Origin: Vibrio sp. D404a | Lineage (GTDB): Bacteria > Pseudomonadota > Gammaproteobacteria > Enterobacterales > Vibrionaceae | Direction: 5' to 3' | NCBI RefSeq assembly: GCF_030248535.1 | Contig: NZ_JAHGAJ010000005.1 | Coordinates: 62,001-126,000, forward strand | Length of the DNA stretch: 64,000 bases | Shown: one piece after another, positions 54,423 through 63,186 of the stretch | How positions within the stretch are numbered: the first letter of the stretch is position 1 | Layout: each line of letters begins with the position of its first letter | Program-made: the position numbers and the translations under genes | Notes under the pieces: generated by a model | What the model saw: only the letters and a program-made list of their open reading frames with translations | What the model was told of the DNA's origin: nothing | The model's database searches: none

Positions 54423-54516
54423 GCACAACTCGCTTTCTGGTTAAGCCCTTATTGCTAATTATACTAAAGCCATTTAAGGTCTGCACAAGTCGATGAAAAT
54501 CAAAGAATAGAAGTCC

Positions 54517-55161
54517 ATGAAAAAGAAAATTTTACCTATCCCGCTTATCTTATTGATCCCGATTGTGATGTTGGTGGTTGTGATTGTCGCGGGCCTCTAT
54601 CGATTCAGTCTGACCGATGAAGAGATTCTCGCCAAATTTCCATCGGCTCAGGTGAGCTATGATCCTGTGGTCGAATTGGTGTTCGACCTAAAAGCGACCA
54701 ACCCTTGGACGATTAAAGTTCCGGAAACGCAGGCATTCGCCTTTATTGATGAATACATGGATTCTAAACACATCGCTTCTGGTCGATACGACTCGGGTGC
54801 TGAACGTGGCGTAGTTCAGGTAGCAACTGACAAAATTGTTCCCCTTACTGTCGAACAAGACCAGATGTTTGTTGCGCCTATGTGGGTCTCTAACCAAGGC
54901 TCTGGGGTATTCCATTACCTAGCGCTGTTTAAGTTTGATAAGGCGCGTAGCCGTGTTGTGCTGGTGGATCAACTGTTACTGGGTGACCGTATTCACCTGG
55001 AAACGTTAAACGTTACAACTGCTGAGGGCGAAGCCAAGAATAGCTACTCAGGTATGGTGAGCTTTAATCAACACAGCGCTCAACAAGCCTATTCTGAGGC
55101 GCCTGATGAGAAAGTGATTTTGAGTTTTTCGGTAAATAAGCAATCAATTGAAGTGCGCTAG
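54517..55161 (+). CDS. membrane-anchored periplasmic protein of unknown function (214 aa)
   Basis: One N-terminal helix (PLILLIPIVMLVVVIVAGLY, about residues 8-27) without a clear cleavage site, followed by a periplasmic domain of mixed strands. No catalytic motif or known family is apparent. It stands alone, divergent from the GFA gene. Confidence 0.7.
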   Translation: MKKKILPIPLILLIPIVMLVVVIVAGLYRFSLTDEEILAKFPSAQVSYDPVVELVFDLKATNPWTIKVPETQAFAFIDEYMDSKHIASGRYDSGAERGVVQVATDKIVPLTVEQDQMFVAPMWVSNQGSGVFHYLALFKFDKARSRVVLVDQLLLGDRIHLETLNVTTAEGEAKNSYSGMVSFNQHSAQQAYSEAPDEKVILSFSVNKQSIEVR

Positions 55162-55286
55162 GGTTTTAATCGTGCATTGTTTTGTTGTTTATGTGAGCTA
55201 AATTACATATTATCTTAGATAGTTGACTGAAATTTAGACACAAAATCGGTTTTGTGTTGGACGATTTTTACAAATGGAGCTTGCGA

Positions 55287-55586
55287 ATGATTAACAAACG
55301 CTTTTTTAAAACCAAAGATGAAGTAGAAGTGACCTTTGAGCTAGAGGCTCAAGAAGCGAATTCAGTGTCTATTGTCGCTGATTTCTTGGACTGGAAAGCT
55401 ACGCCGATGAAAAAACTGGCAAAAGGAAAAGTCTACAAGTTCAAAACGCGTCTACCAAAGGATGGGGAGTTTCAATTCCGCTATCTAGTAGACGATCAGC
55501 AATGGGTCAATGATGCGAATGCTGATCGCTATATCCCGAATGAGTTTGGTGAAGACAACTGTTTAGTGTCGACGGCGAACGCATAA
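55287..55586 (+). CDS. stand-alone CBM48 / isoamylase early-set domain protein
   Basis: A 99-residue cytoplasmic protein that is only an isoamylase N-terminal (CBM48, AMPK-beta-like) domain: VSIVADFLDWKATPMKKL and GEFQFRYLVDDQQWVNDANADRYI carry the tryptophan residues typical of glycogen binding. Such domains are usually attached to GH13 enzymes; here it is a separate gene with its own terminator. I start at 55287, where GGAG lies 8 bases upstream. Possible role: targeting proteins to glycogen. Confidence 0.8.
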   Translation: MINKRFFKTKDEVEVTFELEAQEANSVSIVADFLDWKATPMKKLAKGKVYKFKTRLPKDGEFQFRYLVDDQQWVNDANADRYIPNEFGEDNCLVSTANA

Positions 55587-55613
55587 CGGCGACTAGCGCT
55601 TTGAATAGTTGAT

Positions 55614-55646
55614 AAAGCAGAGACTGTAATGTCTCTGCTTTTTTAT
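55614..55646 (+). terminator. terminator of the CBM48 gene
   Basis: AAAGCAGAGAC / GTCTCTGCTTT with a 6-base loop and a T-run. Confidence 0.9.
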
Positions 55647-55804
55647 TTCTATGGTGAATGAGTGTCCGGAGAGTTCGGCGACAATAACTCAATGACTTAG
55701 CATGATCGAGTAAGATTGCCGTCATATTATGACAATGTATTGATGATTTATGCGTTTGAAAAGCATATCCTATGGCCTTTATATCGTAGAAAGACCTGTT
55801 TACC

Positions 55805-57079
55805 GTGTATTCAAAAATATTTTCATCTCCGTTTGCTGCGCTTTCGCCCGTAAAAAAGATAACCATTTTGGGATTGCCTGTTTTCGCCTTGATGGGCGTG
55901 GCGATTCACTCTTCACAGTCGAGTCTGACTGGAACCATTGAACTTAATCTGCCTGATTCAACGGTGATTGAGTCTATCCTCTCTCCATCCGTGGATGTGA
56001 TTGAGCCTCCGACATTCGAATATCAGATCCAACCCGGCGATAGCCTGAGCGGGATCTTCAATCAACTCGGTTTCTCTTATCAATCAATGATGAGTGTGAT
56101 GGAGACCGATCTCAACTTCCTTGCACTCGATACGCTTCAACCTGGTAACCAACTGCGCTTTTGGCGCAACGAAGAGACGAATAACCTAGAGAAAATGGAG
56201 CTGAGCTTCAACGTCGCTGATAAGGTCGTTTATCGTCGCCTTGATGATGGCAGCTATGAGTTCGAAGACATCTCTATCCCTGGTGAGTGGAAGCAGATGC
56301 CGCTTGTGGGCGCGATTAATGGCAGCTTCTCAATGTCCGCTAATAAACTGGGCTTGAACAGTGTTGAGATTGACCAAGTCGTATCGTTACTTAAAGATAA
56401 GCTTAACTTTAGCCGTGACCTACGCGCTGGTGATACGTTCGAGGTACTACAACGTGCTCAATACGTTGAGGGCGTCGCGACTGGCAAACGCGAAATCGAA
56501 GCGGTGAAGATTGTGAACCGAGGTCGTTTGGTTTCTGCGTACTTGCATAGCGATGGCCAGTATTACGATGCGAAAGGCGATAGCTTGCAAAGAGCTTTCC
56601 AGCGATACCCTGTTAGCCGCAACTGGCGCTTGAGCTCGCATTTCAATCCGAAGCGTCTGCACCCTGTGACGGGGCGCGTTTCACCCCATAACGGTACTGA
56701 CTTTGCGACACCAATTGGCACCCCTGTGCAGTCAACCGGTGATGGCACGGTAATCATGACTCGTAAGCACCCATATGCGGGTAATTACGTGGTGATTCAG
56801 CACAGCAGCACCTACAAAACACGCTACCTGCATCTAAGTAAGATCTTGGTTCGTAAAGGTCAGCAAGTTTCACGTGGCCAACGTATTGGCTTATCGGGTA
56901 AAACAGGGCGTGTGACTGGACCACACCTTCACTATGAATTGATCGAACGTGGTCGTCCAGTCGATGCAATGAAAGCCAATATTCCAATGGCTAACTCAGT
57001 GCCTAAGAAAGAGAAAGCGGAGTTCTTTGCTGCGCGAGACAAGGCCGACGCACTGCTTGCCGAGCAAGAAACTCTTTAA
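55805..57079 (+). CDS. M23 peptidoglycan DD-endopeptidase (MepM/Shy family)
   Basis: A periplasmic hydrolase (424 aa) that cuts peptide crosslinks in the cell wall during growth. Order of parts: N-terminal membrane anchor (about 18-36), an OapA/LysM-like region with FEYQIQPGDSLSGIFNQLGF (about residues 71-90), a helical linker, and the M23 domain (about 270-395) with zinc ligands in PHNGTDFATP and GPHLHYEL. It is of the ShyA/MepM type. It starts at GTG with only a weak ribosome-binding site, so the N-terminal boundary is uncertain. Confidence 0.88.
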   Translation: MYSKIFSSPFAALSPVKKITILGLPVFALMGVAIHSSQSSLTGTIELNLPDSTVIESILSPSVDVIEPPTFEYQIQPGDSLSGIFNQLGFSYQSMMSVMETDLNFLALDTLQPGNQLRFWRNEETNNLEKMELSFNVADKVVYRRLDDGSYEFEDISIPGEWKQMPLVGAINGSFSMSANKLGLNSVEIDQVVSLLKDKLNFSRDLRAGDTFEVLQRAQYVEGVATGKREIEAVKIVNRGRLVSAYLHSDGQYYDAKGDSLQRAFQRYPVSRNWRLSSHFNPKRLHPVTGRVSPHNGTDFATPIGTPVQSTGDGTVIMTRKHPYAGNYVVIQHSSTYKTRYLHLSKILVRKGQQVSRGQRIGLSGKTGRVTGPHLHYELIERGRPVDAMKANIPMANSVPKKEKAEFFAARDKADALLAEQETL

Positions 57080-57100
57080 GAGTAGAGAAACCTGAAAATG

Positions 57101-57136
57101 AAAGCCGTGGATAGTCCTCTATTCACGGCTTTTCGT
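57101..57136 (+). terminator. terminator of the M23 peptidase gene
   Basis: AAAGCCGTGGATAG / CTATTCACGGCTTT (one mismatch) with a 4-base loop and a short T-run. Confidence 0.85.
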
Positions 57137-57185
57137 TTCTGATTTCCGATCTCATAATTAGCTAACTATTTCGCTATTTCTCTAT

Positions 57186-59102
57186 CTAGCTTTCGATCTT
57201 AGATTCGATCTCGCTTTCTTCGGCTCCAGCATCTGTATCCCCATCAAGAGTGACATCTGTGATCTCTTGGATAGGTCTTCCTTTGATCTTCGCTACCATG
57301 TCTCGCGCAGGAAGAGGACAAGAGAAAAAGAAGCCTTGGATCTTATCGCAGCCCATCGAGTGCAAGGTTTCAAGTTGCTCTCTGTGCTCGACCCCTTCTG
57401 CCACCAATGAAACCCCTAGACGATTTGCAAGTTGTACGATGAGCCAGACCACGCTCTCGGCGGTGTCGCTGGTGAGCAGTGCTTTAATGAAGGTCGCATC
57501 GATTTTAATGCAATCAATGGGATAGCTATGAATGTAGTTCAAACTGGAATAGCCGGTACCAAAGTCATCGAGGGCAATCGTAAAACCTTGCTGTCTCATG
57601 GTGCGGAGTAGCTCTTTAGTATCTTCAGTCGGTGATAACAACACGGTCTCTGTCAGCTCAATAACAAAGTCCTTCTTATCGAAGTTAAAGTGTTTGATCA
57701 TCATGGTTAAGTAGCTAAGGTAGCGCTGGCTTTCATGCAGTTCGTGAGCAGAACAGTTGATGCCAAGTTTAACTCGATAACCCAGCTCATTTTCTAGCAG
57801 GGTTTTCGCTCGGCAGGCCAGCTCAATCACTCGTTCACCCAGTTCAACAATCAACCCGGACTCTTCCGCAACTTCAATAAATTCAACCGGGGAAATGTTG
57901 CCATGTTTTTTGGTGCGCCAACGGGCGAGTACTTCAAAGTAATCCCACTGATGGGCATGGGCACTCACTATGGGTTGAACTGCAACATATAAGCCTTGTT
58001 CCGTGTACGTGCCTGTGTTTGTGGGTTGAGAAAGTTCTTCTCTAAGAGCGGCGATCAGCTCCGCCTTACGATGGTACTCGGCGCTCAAGTGAGTGTCGTA
58101 GCATTTAACACGCGAATCGGTATTCTGCTTACACGCTTTTAGGGCAAGGCTGGTGTTAAAAATCAGCTGCTCGATATCTTTAATGCTGTCTTGAGAGCGC
58201 GCCAACCCAATACTGATGTTGAAATCAAGTTGGAGTGTGGTGCCGATGCGGCTATGTTTTAGCTCTCGAAGGATCGCATCACAGACACTAAATGGGTCTG
58301 AATGATAGGTAATAAAAGCGAATTCGTTACCAGCAGTTCGAAAGGTTAGGTTCTTTTCTGGCACGACGGCTTTCAGAATATCCGCCAGTTTCTGCAGAAC
58401 CTTATCTCCCACGTAATTGCCATGCATATCGTTGATCGCTTTGAAGCTGTCGATGTCTAAGATCGCTAACGTAAAAGGTGGATGGCTCTGTTGAGTAATC
58501 GATTCTAATGTATCCGCCAAACAAGAACGGTTAAGTAGACCGGTTAAACTGTCGTGAGAGACTTCATAGCTGAGTTGGTGGACGAGTTGTTCGGAGCGAT
58601 CGTTGAACCACATCTCTCTGAGGGTGTGGGTCATAATGTTGGCAAAGATCTGATGGTGTTGAATAACCTCCTGCAACTCTTCTTCTTTGACTGGGCGTTT
58701 AAAAGAAGAGAGCAACACACCCATGACTTCGCCACTGGGTGTTTTGGTTGGAATCGCTAAAAGTTCGCTGTTTGTCACCACCTGCGAAAATGCTTCAGAT
58801 GGAAGAATATCAACAATGTGTCTTGCGGCGTGGCTGTCAGGGTGATGGTGTCGCACAGCCTCTTGATAGAGTTGACGATGTAAAGGGTTGATTCGGTCGT
58901 GATGTATGTGTCGATCGTGCGCGATGATCATTGGCGATATCTGATCGGGAAAGTATTTGCGCTCAACTAGGCTAGTGTAGTCGGTATCATAAGCGGTATG
59001 CAGGCTTAATACAGCAGATTCCAGCAGGTCTAAGCCTTCGAGCTCAAGCAGTTGACCGACAGTTGTAAGTTCAATTTCAGTGCGATTATGTGTTGGTATC
59101 AT
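57186..59102 (-). CDS. GAF-degenerate GGDEF-EAL cyclic-di-GMP phosphodiesterase
   Basis: A signalling protein of 638 residues: N-terminal GAF-like sensor (about 10-165), GGDEF domain (about 180-335) and EAL domain (about 375-620). The GGDEF signature is AGNEF, so cyclase activity is most likely lost. The EAL domain keeps the catalytic set: EVLAR for EAL, NCSAHEL, ELTETVLL, DDFGTGYSSLNY, KIDATFI and AEGVEH, so it should degrade cyclic di-GMP, with the GGDEF part perhaps sensing GTP. I use ATG 59102, with AGGTGG 5 bases upstream. Confidence 0.9.
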   Translation of the reverse strand: MIPTHNRTEIELTTVGQLLELEGLDLLESAVLSLHTAYDTDYTSLVERKYFPDQISPMIIAHDRHIHHDRINPLHRQLYQEAVRHHHPDSHAARHIVDILPSEAFSQVVTNSELLAIPTKTPSGEVMGVLLSSFKRPVKEEELQEVIQHHQIFANIMTHTLREMWFNDRSEQLVHQLSYEVSHDSLTGLLNRSCLADTLESITQQSHPPFTLAILDIDSFKAINDMHGNYVGDKVLQKLADILKAVVPEKNLTFRTAGNEFAFITYHSDPFSVCDAILRELKHSRIGTTLQLDFNISIGLARSQDSIKDIEQLIFNTSLALKACKQNTDSRVKCYDTHLSAEYHRKAELIAALREELSQPTNTGTYTEQGLYVAVQPIVSAHAHQWDYFEVLARWRTKKHGNISPVEFIEVAEESGLIVELGERVIELACRAKTLLENELGYRVKLGINCSAHELHESQRYLSYLTMMIKHFNFDKKDFVIELTETVLLSPTEDTKELLRTMRQQGFTIALDDFGTGYSSLNYIHSYPIDCIKIDATFIKALLTSDTAESVVWLIVQLANRLGVSLVAEGVEHREQLETLHSMGCDKIQGFFFSCPLPARDMVAKIKGRPIQEITDVTLDGDTDAGAEESEIESKIES

Positions 59103-59136
59103 ATGCACCACCTAACCATTGCTTATCAAATTTAGT

Positions 59137-59170
59137 ATATGCATGTTAGTTAACATATGCATGTTAGTTA
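59137..59170. repeat. 18-bp tandem duplication upstream of the EAL gene
   Basis: ATATGCATGTTAGTTA occurs at 59137-59152 and again at 59155-59170, an 18-base period, 35 bases from the GGDEF-EAL start codon. It could be a duplicated operator or a replication-slippage product. Confidence 0.5.
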
Positions 59171-59242
59171 GTATGGTGCTTATTGATTAGATTTCAAATG
59201 GCGTTGAGAACTTTTCTCACTCATCACCTGACGGAAAGAGGG

Positions 59243-60136
59243 TTAGTAGAGTGGGCTTCCTTCCTTTTTTAAGCGGTCTTTTAAGTGCTCTAAGAACAAA
59301 GTCGTCAGCGTGTGTGAGTAGTCTAGATTAGGGTAGTAGGCGTAAACCATCAGGTCGTCAGCCGTCACCTCATGCAGAACACGAACCAAGTTTCCTTGCT
59401 TGAGCTCCTCTTTGATGATGGTGCCATTGGTGAGCAATATCCCCATACCACGTTTGGCAGCATGGAAAAGCGCTTCAGGGTTGGTGGTGGCAAAGTTGCC
59501 TTTCAGTGTAATGCGCTTACCTGTTGCCAATGTTACTTCGCGAGTAGGACGTTCGCCCCAAACCAAAGAGTTATGCTCTTCAAGATCCGCTACCTCTTTT
59601 GGTGTCCCATATTTCTTTAAATAACTTGGCGAAGCGTAGAAGCCTGCTTTGTGCTCAAACAGTGGTGACTTTTTAAAAGCGAGTGAGTTGAGCTGTTCTA
59701 GTTCACGGCTAATGACCAAATCGAGGCTGAGCTCTGGGACTTGTCCCGGTGTGGTGGTGATCAGCTGAACCTTGATGTCTGGGTATTTTTCAAGGAAGTC
59801 GTCAAGATACTGCACAAGAAACTTAGAGCCTACAGCAATGGTGGCACCGATTTTTAGCAACCCAGCTGGTGTTTGGTTCACAGAGCGAGTTTCATCGATG
59901 ATCGATTGCCAGCTCTCAAGTTGAGCCTTAGCGCGTGTATAGAATAGTGCGCCAGCCTCAGTCTGGCTGATTGAGCGAGTGGTTCGTTTGAGAAGCTGTG
60001 TACCTATCCGATCCTCTAGCCAATTAACACGCTTACTGATCGCTGAGCTGGTGGTATTGAGCGTGCGAGCGGCACCATTGAAGCTGCCTGTTTCTACCAC
60101 TTTGACGTAACTTTTGACGTTGAGTAACCAATCCAT
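59243..60136 (-). CDS. LysR family regulator
   Basis: A LysR-type regulator (297 aa): helix-turn-helix about residues 15-40 (GSFNGAARTLNTTSSAISKRVNWLED) and an effector domain (about 88-290). The N-terminal region is like the AaeR/YhaJ/DmlR branch. Divergent from a Bcr/CflA efflux gene 78 bases away, which it most likely controls. Confidence 0.9.
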   Translation of the reverse strand: MDWLLNVKSYVKVVETGSFNGAARTLNTTSSAISKRVNWLEDRIGTQLLKRTTRSISQTEAGALFYTRAKAQLESWQSIIDETRSVNQTPAGLLKIGATIAVGSKFLVQYLDDFLEKYPDIKVQLITTTPGQVPELSLDLVISRELEQLNSLAFKKSPLFEHKAGFYASPSYLKKYGTPKEVADLEEHNSLVWGERPTREVTLATGKRITLKGNFATTNPEALFHAAKRGMGILLTNGTIIKEELKQGNLVRVLHEVTADDLMVYAYYPNLDYSHTLTTLFLEHLKDRLKKEGSPLY

Positions 60137-60213
60137 ATTCGTTCCCAGTAAGACTTAATCTAATTCCAAAGTAGCTAATTATCATCGGCTAGCTTTGAAT
60201 GTAGACTCATTAT

Positions 60214-61452
60214 ATGAATAAAACTCAGACAAAAGGAACGATATTGAACGCATCTGACTTCAAAAAGACGCCTCTGCTGCTTGCCATGATGATCATTGCA
60301 ACCGGGCAGGTCGGCGTGAGTATTTATCTGCCATCACTACCACTAATTTCATCTGATCTGGGTATTTCTCAGGTGGATGTTCAACTTCTTGTGACACTCT
60401 TTCTTGTGGGTTTTGGCGCATCTCAACTTTTTTATGGTCCTATGTCAGATGCCGTAGGTCGTCGGCCAATATTTTTGTTAGGCCAAGGCGTGTACTTGGT
60501 GGGAACGGTGATCTGTTTTACGTGCTCAGACAGTGTTGGTGCACTGGAATTTGGTCGTTTACTACAAGGTTTGGGGGCAGGCAGTGCCTCGGTATTGGGG
60601 CGAAGTGTGCTCCGAGATAGCTATGATGGCCCTCAATTGACCAAAGCACTCTCATACATCTCATTGACGGCGTCGGTGATCCCAATCATTGCCCCTGTGT
60701 TTGGAGGCTGGATAGCGTTTCACTTAGGGTGGGAGTCGGTATTCCTTTTTGTCTTGATCTACTTGGCGGCCATTTACACGCTTGGCTATTTTATTCTTCC
60801 AGAAACCTTACCGTATGGAAAAAGTCGCTTTGAATGGCGAACCGTTGTTAAGAATTATGGAAGCCTATTGCTCAATCGCCAGGTGGTGAGCAGCGCCAGT
60901 TACAACTGGGTGAGTTACCTTGCAAGCTTGGTGACTTTGTCTCTGTTCCCATTTCTAATGCAAGAGCAGCTTGGGTTAAGTGCGGCGGATTATGGCTCAC
61001 TGATGATCGTGCCGTCTGCAGGCTTAATGATGGGCAGTGTGCTGCTTAATATTTTCAATAAACGCTTTTCCACTACGCAGTTGATGGGAGCGTCAATCGC
61101 GATTATTTTTGCTGCCGGGACCTGGCTCCTGTTGAGTGAGTTTACAATTTTCAATCTCGTGTGGGCGTTTACATGGTTGGCGATAGCGCAAGGGATCTCT
61201 TTCCCATTGTCGATCAGTATGCTGTTGGAGCCACATAAAAAGCAGGCTGGTGCCGTGTCAGCGCTGTCGGGTTCGATACAGATGTGTCTTGCTGGTTTGC
61301 TCGGCGGCTATCTGGTTGAAACTTGGGTCACTACTCACATACAACTTGGACTGTTTTATCTCGTCTCGGGAGGCGTAATGGGCTTGGTTCTGGCGACCTC
61401 GAACAGCTTTGGTGTTGAACAGAAGCGTCGTTCTAAACAGTACGCATCGTAA
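60214..61452 (+). CDS. Bcr/CflA family multidrug efflux MFS transporter
   Basis: An inner-membrane drug/proton antiporter of the major facilitator superfamily (412 aa, 12 helices). The motif-A loop GPMSDAVGRRP follows helix 2 (about residues 79-89), and LGRSVLRDSYDG and SVIPIIAPVFGGWIAFHLGW are Bcr/CflA signatures. Its divergent LysR regulator suggests inducible efflux. Substrate not evident. Confidence 0.9.
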   Translation: MNKTQTKGTILNASDFKKTPLLLAMMIIATGQVGVSIYLPSLPLISSDLGISQVDVQLLVTLFLVGFGASQLFYGPMSDAVGRRPIFLLGQGVYLVGTVICFTCSDSVGALEFGRLLQGLGAGSASVLGRSVLRDSYDGPQLTKALSYISLTASVIPIIAPVFGGWIAFHLGWESVFLFVLIYLAAIYTLGYFILPETLPYGKSRFEWRTVVKNYGSLLLNRQVVSSASYNWVSYLASLVTLSLFPFLMQEQLGLSAADYGSLMIVPSAGLMMGSVLLNIFNKRFSTTQLMGASIAIIFAAGTWLLLSEFTIFNLVWAFTWLAIAQGISFPLSISMLLEPHKKQAGAVSALSGSIQMCLAGLLGGYLVETWVTTHIQLGLFYLVSGGVMGLVLATSNSFGVEQKRRSKQYAS

Positions 61453-61514
61453 TGATTGAGTTTAGGGACTCTGTTTCTTACAATGTGCGGGTTCATTTAA
61501 TAGGTAAATAAATC

Positions 61515-61865
61515 ATGCAGCATAAAGAATTCGAAACACTGGTAAAAGCTATCTGTGATCTTGAAACGCTTCCTCAAGCACTTGAATTGCTTAAGAGCAG
61601 CGAAGAGGCAGAAGTTGCGGAAGCCGCAGCGTCATTGAGTGGTCAATTTGCGCTGGCTGAAGTAGAAAATGAAAAGCGTATTTACCATGTTACTCAACAA
61701 GAAAATGAGCAAGGTGAAGAGCAAGAGTTTGTTGAGCATGTGATGAATGAAGGTGATGACCTAATTAAATTCGCCGCATGGTTCTTTGACTCAATGTTTG
61801 GTGTTAAGCAGAAAGAAACGTACCAAACGGCGGGTAAGACATACCGCCAACCTAAGCGCAGTTAA
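61515..61865 (+). CDS. small acidic protein of unknown function (116 aa)
   Basis: A helical, glutamate-rich cytoplasmic protein (LETLPQALELLKSSEEAEVAEAAASLSGQFALAEVENEKRI in the N-terminal half) with a basic tail YRQPKRS. It follows the MFS gene by 62 bases and could share its transcript. I do not recognise a family; no motifs suggest an activity. Confidence 0.7.
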   Translation: MQHKEFETLVKAICDLETLPQALELLKSSEEAEVAEAAASLSGQFALAEVENEKRIYHVTQQENEQGEEQEFVEHVMNEGDDLIKFAAWFFDSMFGVKQKETYQTAGKTYRQPKRS

Positions 61866-61950
61866 TCATTAGCCTCTAATTAGTTGATCGTTGACTTCAA
61901 CGCTTTAGTGAATGTTGCCGAAAGGGCAATAGCTAAATCGCTTTGAAATG

Positions 61951-61976
61951 AGCTCTACTTCGGTAGAGCTTTTTTA
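61951..61976 (+). terminator. terminator
   Basis: AGCTCTAC / GTAGAGCT stem capped by the stable TTCG tetraloop, followed by six T. Ends the 116-aa gene. Confidence 0.92.
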
Positions 61977-62122
61977 TGGGTGCTCAATAATCAGTACATC
62001 TAGCTATAGTTAAGTGTTCTGTAAATAAATTACAAATAAAGTGTGATTTATGTCTTGTTTTTGGTTCGGTTAGGTGTAAAATCACCGTATAAAGAAAATT
62101 TATTACATCTGTGGTGATTATT

Positions 62123-62257
62123 ATGGGTTACGAACTAGGTAATGTTTACGTGGGTCATATTGTGGCGAAGAACATGATGCATGACGCGCTACATGGCAAA
62201 CCAAAGCAGAAAAAAATCTCATTCGTTAAGCGAATGATGAAGAAAATGGCTAAATAG
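62123..62257 (+). CDS. 44-aa basic peptide gene
   Basis: A 44-codon frame starting MGYELGNVYVGHIVAKNMMH and ending in a lysine/methionine-rich tail (RMMKKMAK), with GGTGA a few bases before the ATG and a strong terminator 22 bases after the stop. Independent transcription between two terminators and a basic amphipathic tail support a real small protein. Function unknown. Confidence 0.55.
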   Translation: MGYELGNVYVGHIVAKNMMHDALHGKPKQKKISFVKRMMKKMAK

Positions 62258-62279
62258 TCATTGATATAAAAGGATTTTT

Positions 62280-62313
62280 AAAGGCCTTAAGCGATTTGCT
62301 TAAGGCCTTTTTC
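62280..62313 (+). terminator. terminator of the 44-aa gene
   Basis: AAAGGCCTTAAGC / GCTTAAGGCCTTT with a 5-base loop, then T. Confidence 0.92.
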
Positions 62314-62417
62314 GTATTCAACATAGCATCAGTTCTAATGAAATCACTGTTGATACGTCTCTTTGTGGATGGACACAAAATTTCTTGAGCGATGAACTTA
62401 GCACTTAGCAGTTGGCG

Positions 62418-63035
62418 TTATCCCGCTGACTGATTAGAGAGATCAACCACGTTATTTGGAATGGCATCAAGGCCATGCTCTTTCATCCAAGCTTCGAGGT
62501 TGTCAGCACCACCAATGTACTTACCGTCTAGCCAGATTTGTGGCACGGTGACCGGTGTTTTTTGCCCGATGTGTGCTTTAACTTCTGGGATCATTCGATA
62601 AAGCGCTGCACTGTCTTTTACAACATCATGATACTGGTACTCGACGCCTGCTTCATCAAGCATCTTTTTCGCTTTCACACAGAAAGGGCAGGTTGCTTTA
62701 CCATAAACAATATTCCCTTTCAGCGTATCGCGCTCGGTCCACTCTTTAATTACAGATTGAACTAAAACGCCTCGGTTCAATGCTTCGCCTTGGCTAACCA
62801 CTTTACCTTCAACAACTAGGATTGGGGCATGCCAAGCACCAAGCTTTAGAGGTTCCCACCAGTGAGATAACCAATCTTTTACCTCTAGCTCTACTTCAAC
62901 ATCCGATAATTCGTTATCAAACGTATCCTGAAGAATATCTTTGGTCAGCGTACACTCACCACAAGGGATATTGACCTTGAATGGTCCCCAGCTTCCGCCC
63001 CAGCGGTATAAGGTAATTTTAATTGGTTTGCTCAT
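62418..63035 (-). CDS. two-domain glutaredoxin
   Basis: A 205-residue protein with two thiol domains: an N-terminal thioredoxin-like region with CGEC in NIPCGECTLTKDI (about residues 24-27), and a C-terminal glutaredoxin with the active site ATCPFCVKAKKML (about 115-118) and the glutathione-binding VPQIWLDGKYIGGADNLEAW. It should reduce disulfides at the expense of glutathione. I start at 63035 where AGGA lies 8 bases upstream; the frame extends 17 codons. Confidence 0.88.
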   Translation of the reverse strand: MSKPIKITLYRWGGSWGPFKVNIPCGECTLTKDILQDTFDNELSDVEVELEVKDWLSHWWEPLKLGAWHAPILVVEGKVVSQGEALNRGVLVQSVIKEWTERDTLKGNIVYGKATCPFCVKAKKMLDEAGVEYQYHDVVKDSAALYRMIPEVKAHIGQKTPVTVPQIWLDGKYIGGADNLEAWMKEHGLDAIPNNVVDLSNQSAG

Positions 63036-63186
63036 AGTGACATCCTCGTTTTCATTCTCTTGTAAATATAGAACGATAAGAGCCAATTTTTATTTCATTG
63101 AAATGTAAATTTATCATCTATCTGCAGTTTTCTGCTTTTTGCTTTCGGTTTTCTAAGCTAGGGCAGAAACGGCAGTGCAAACCTGA

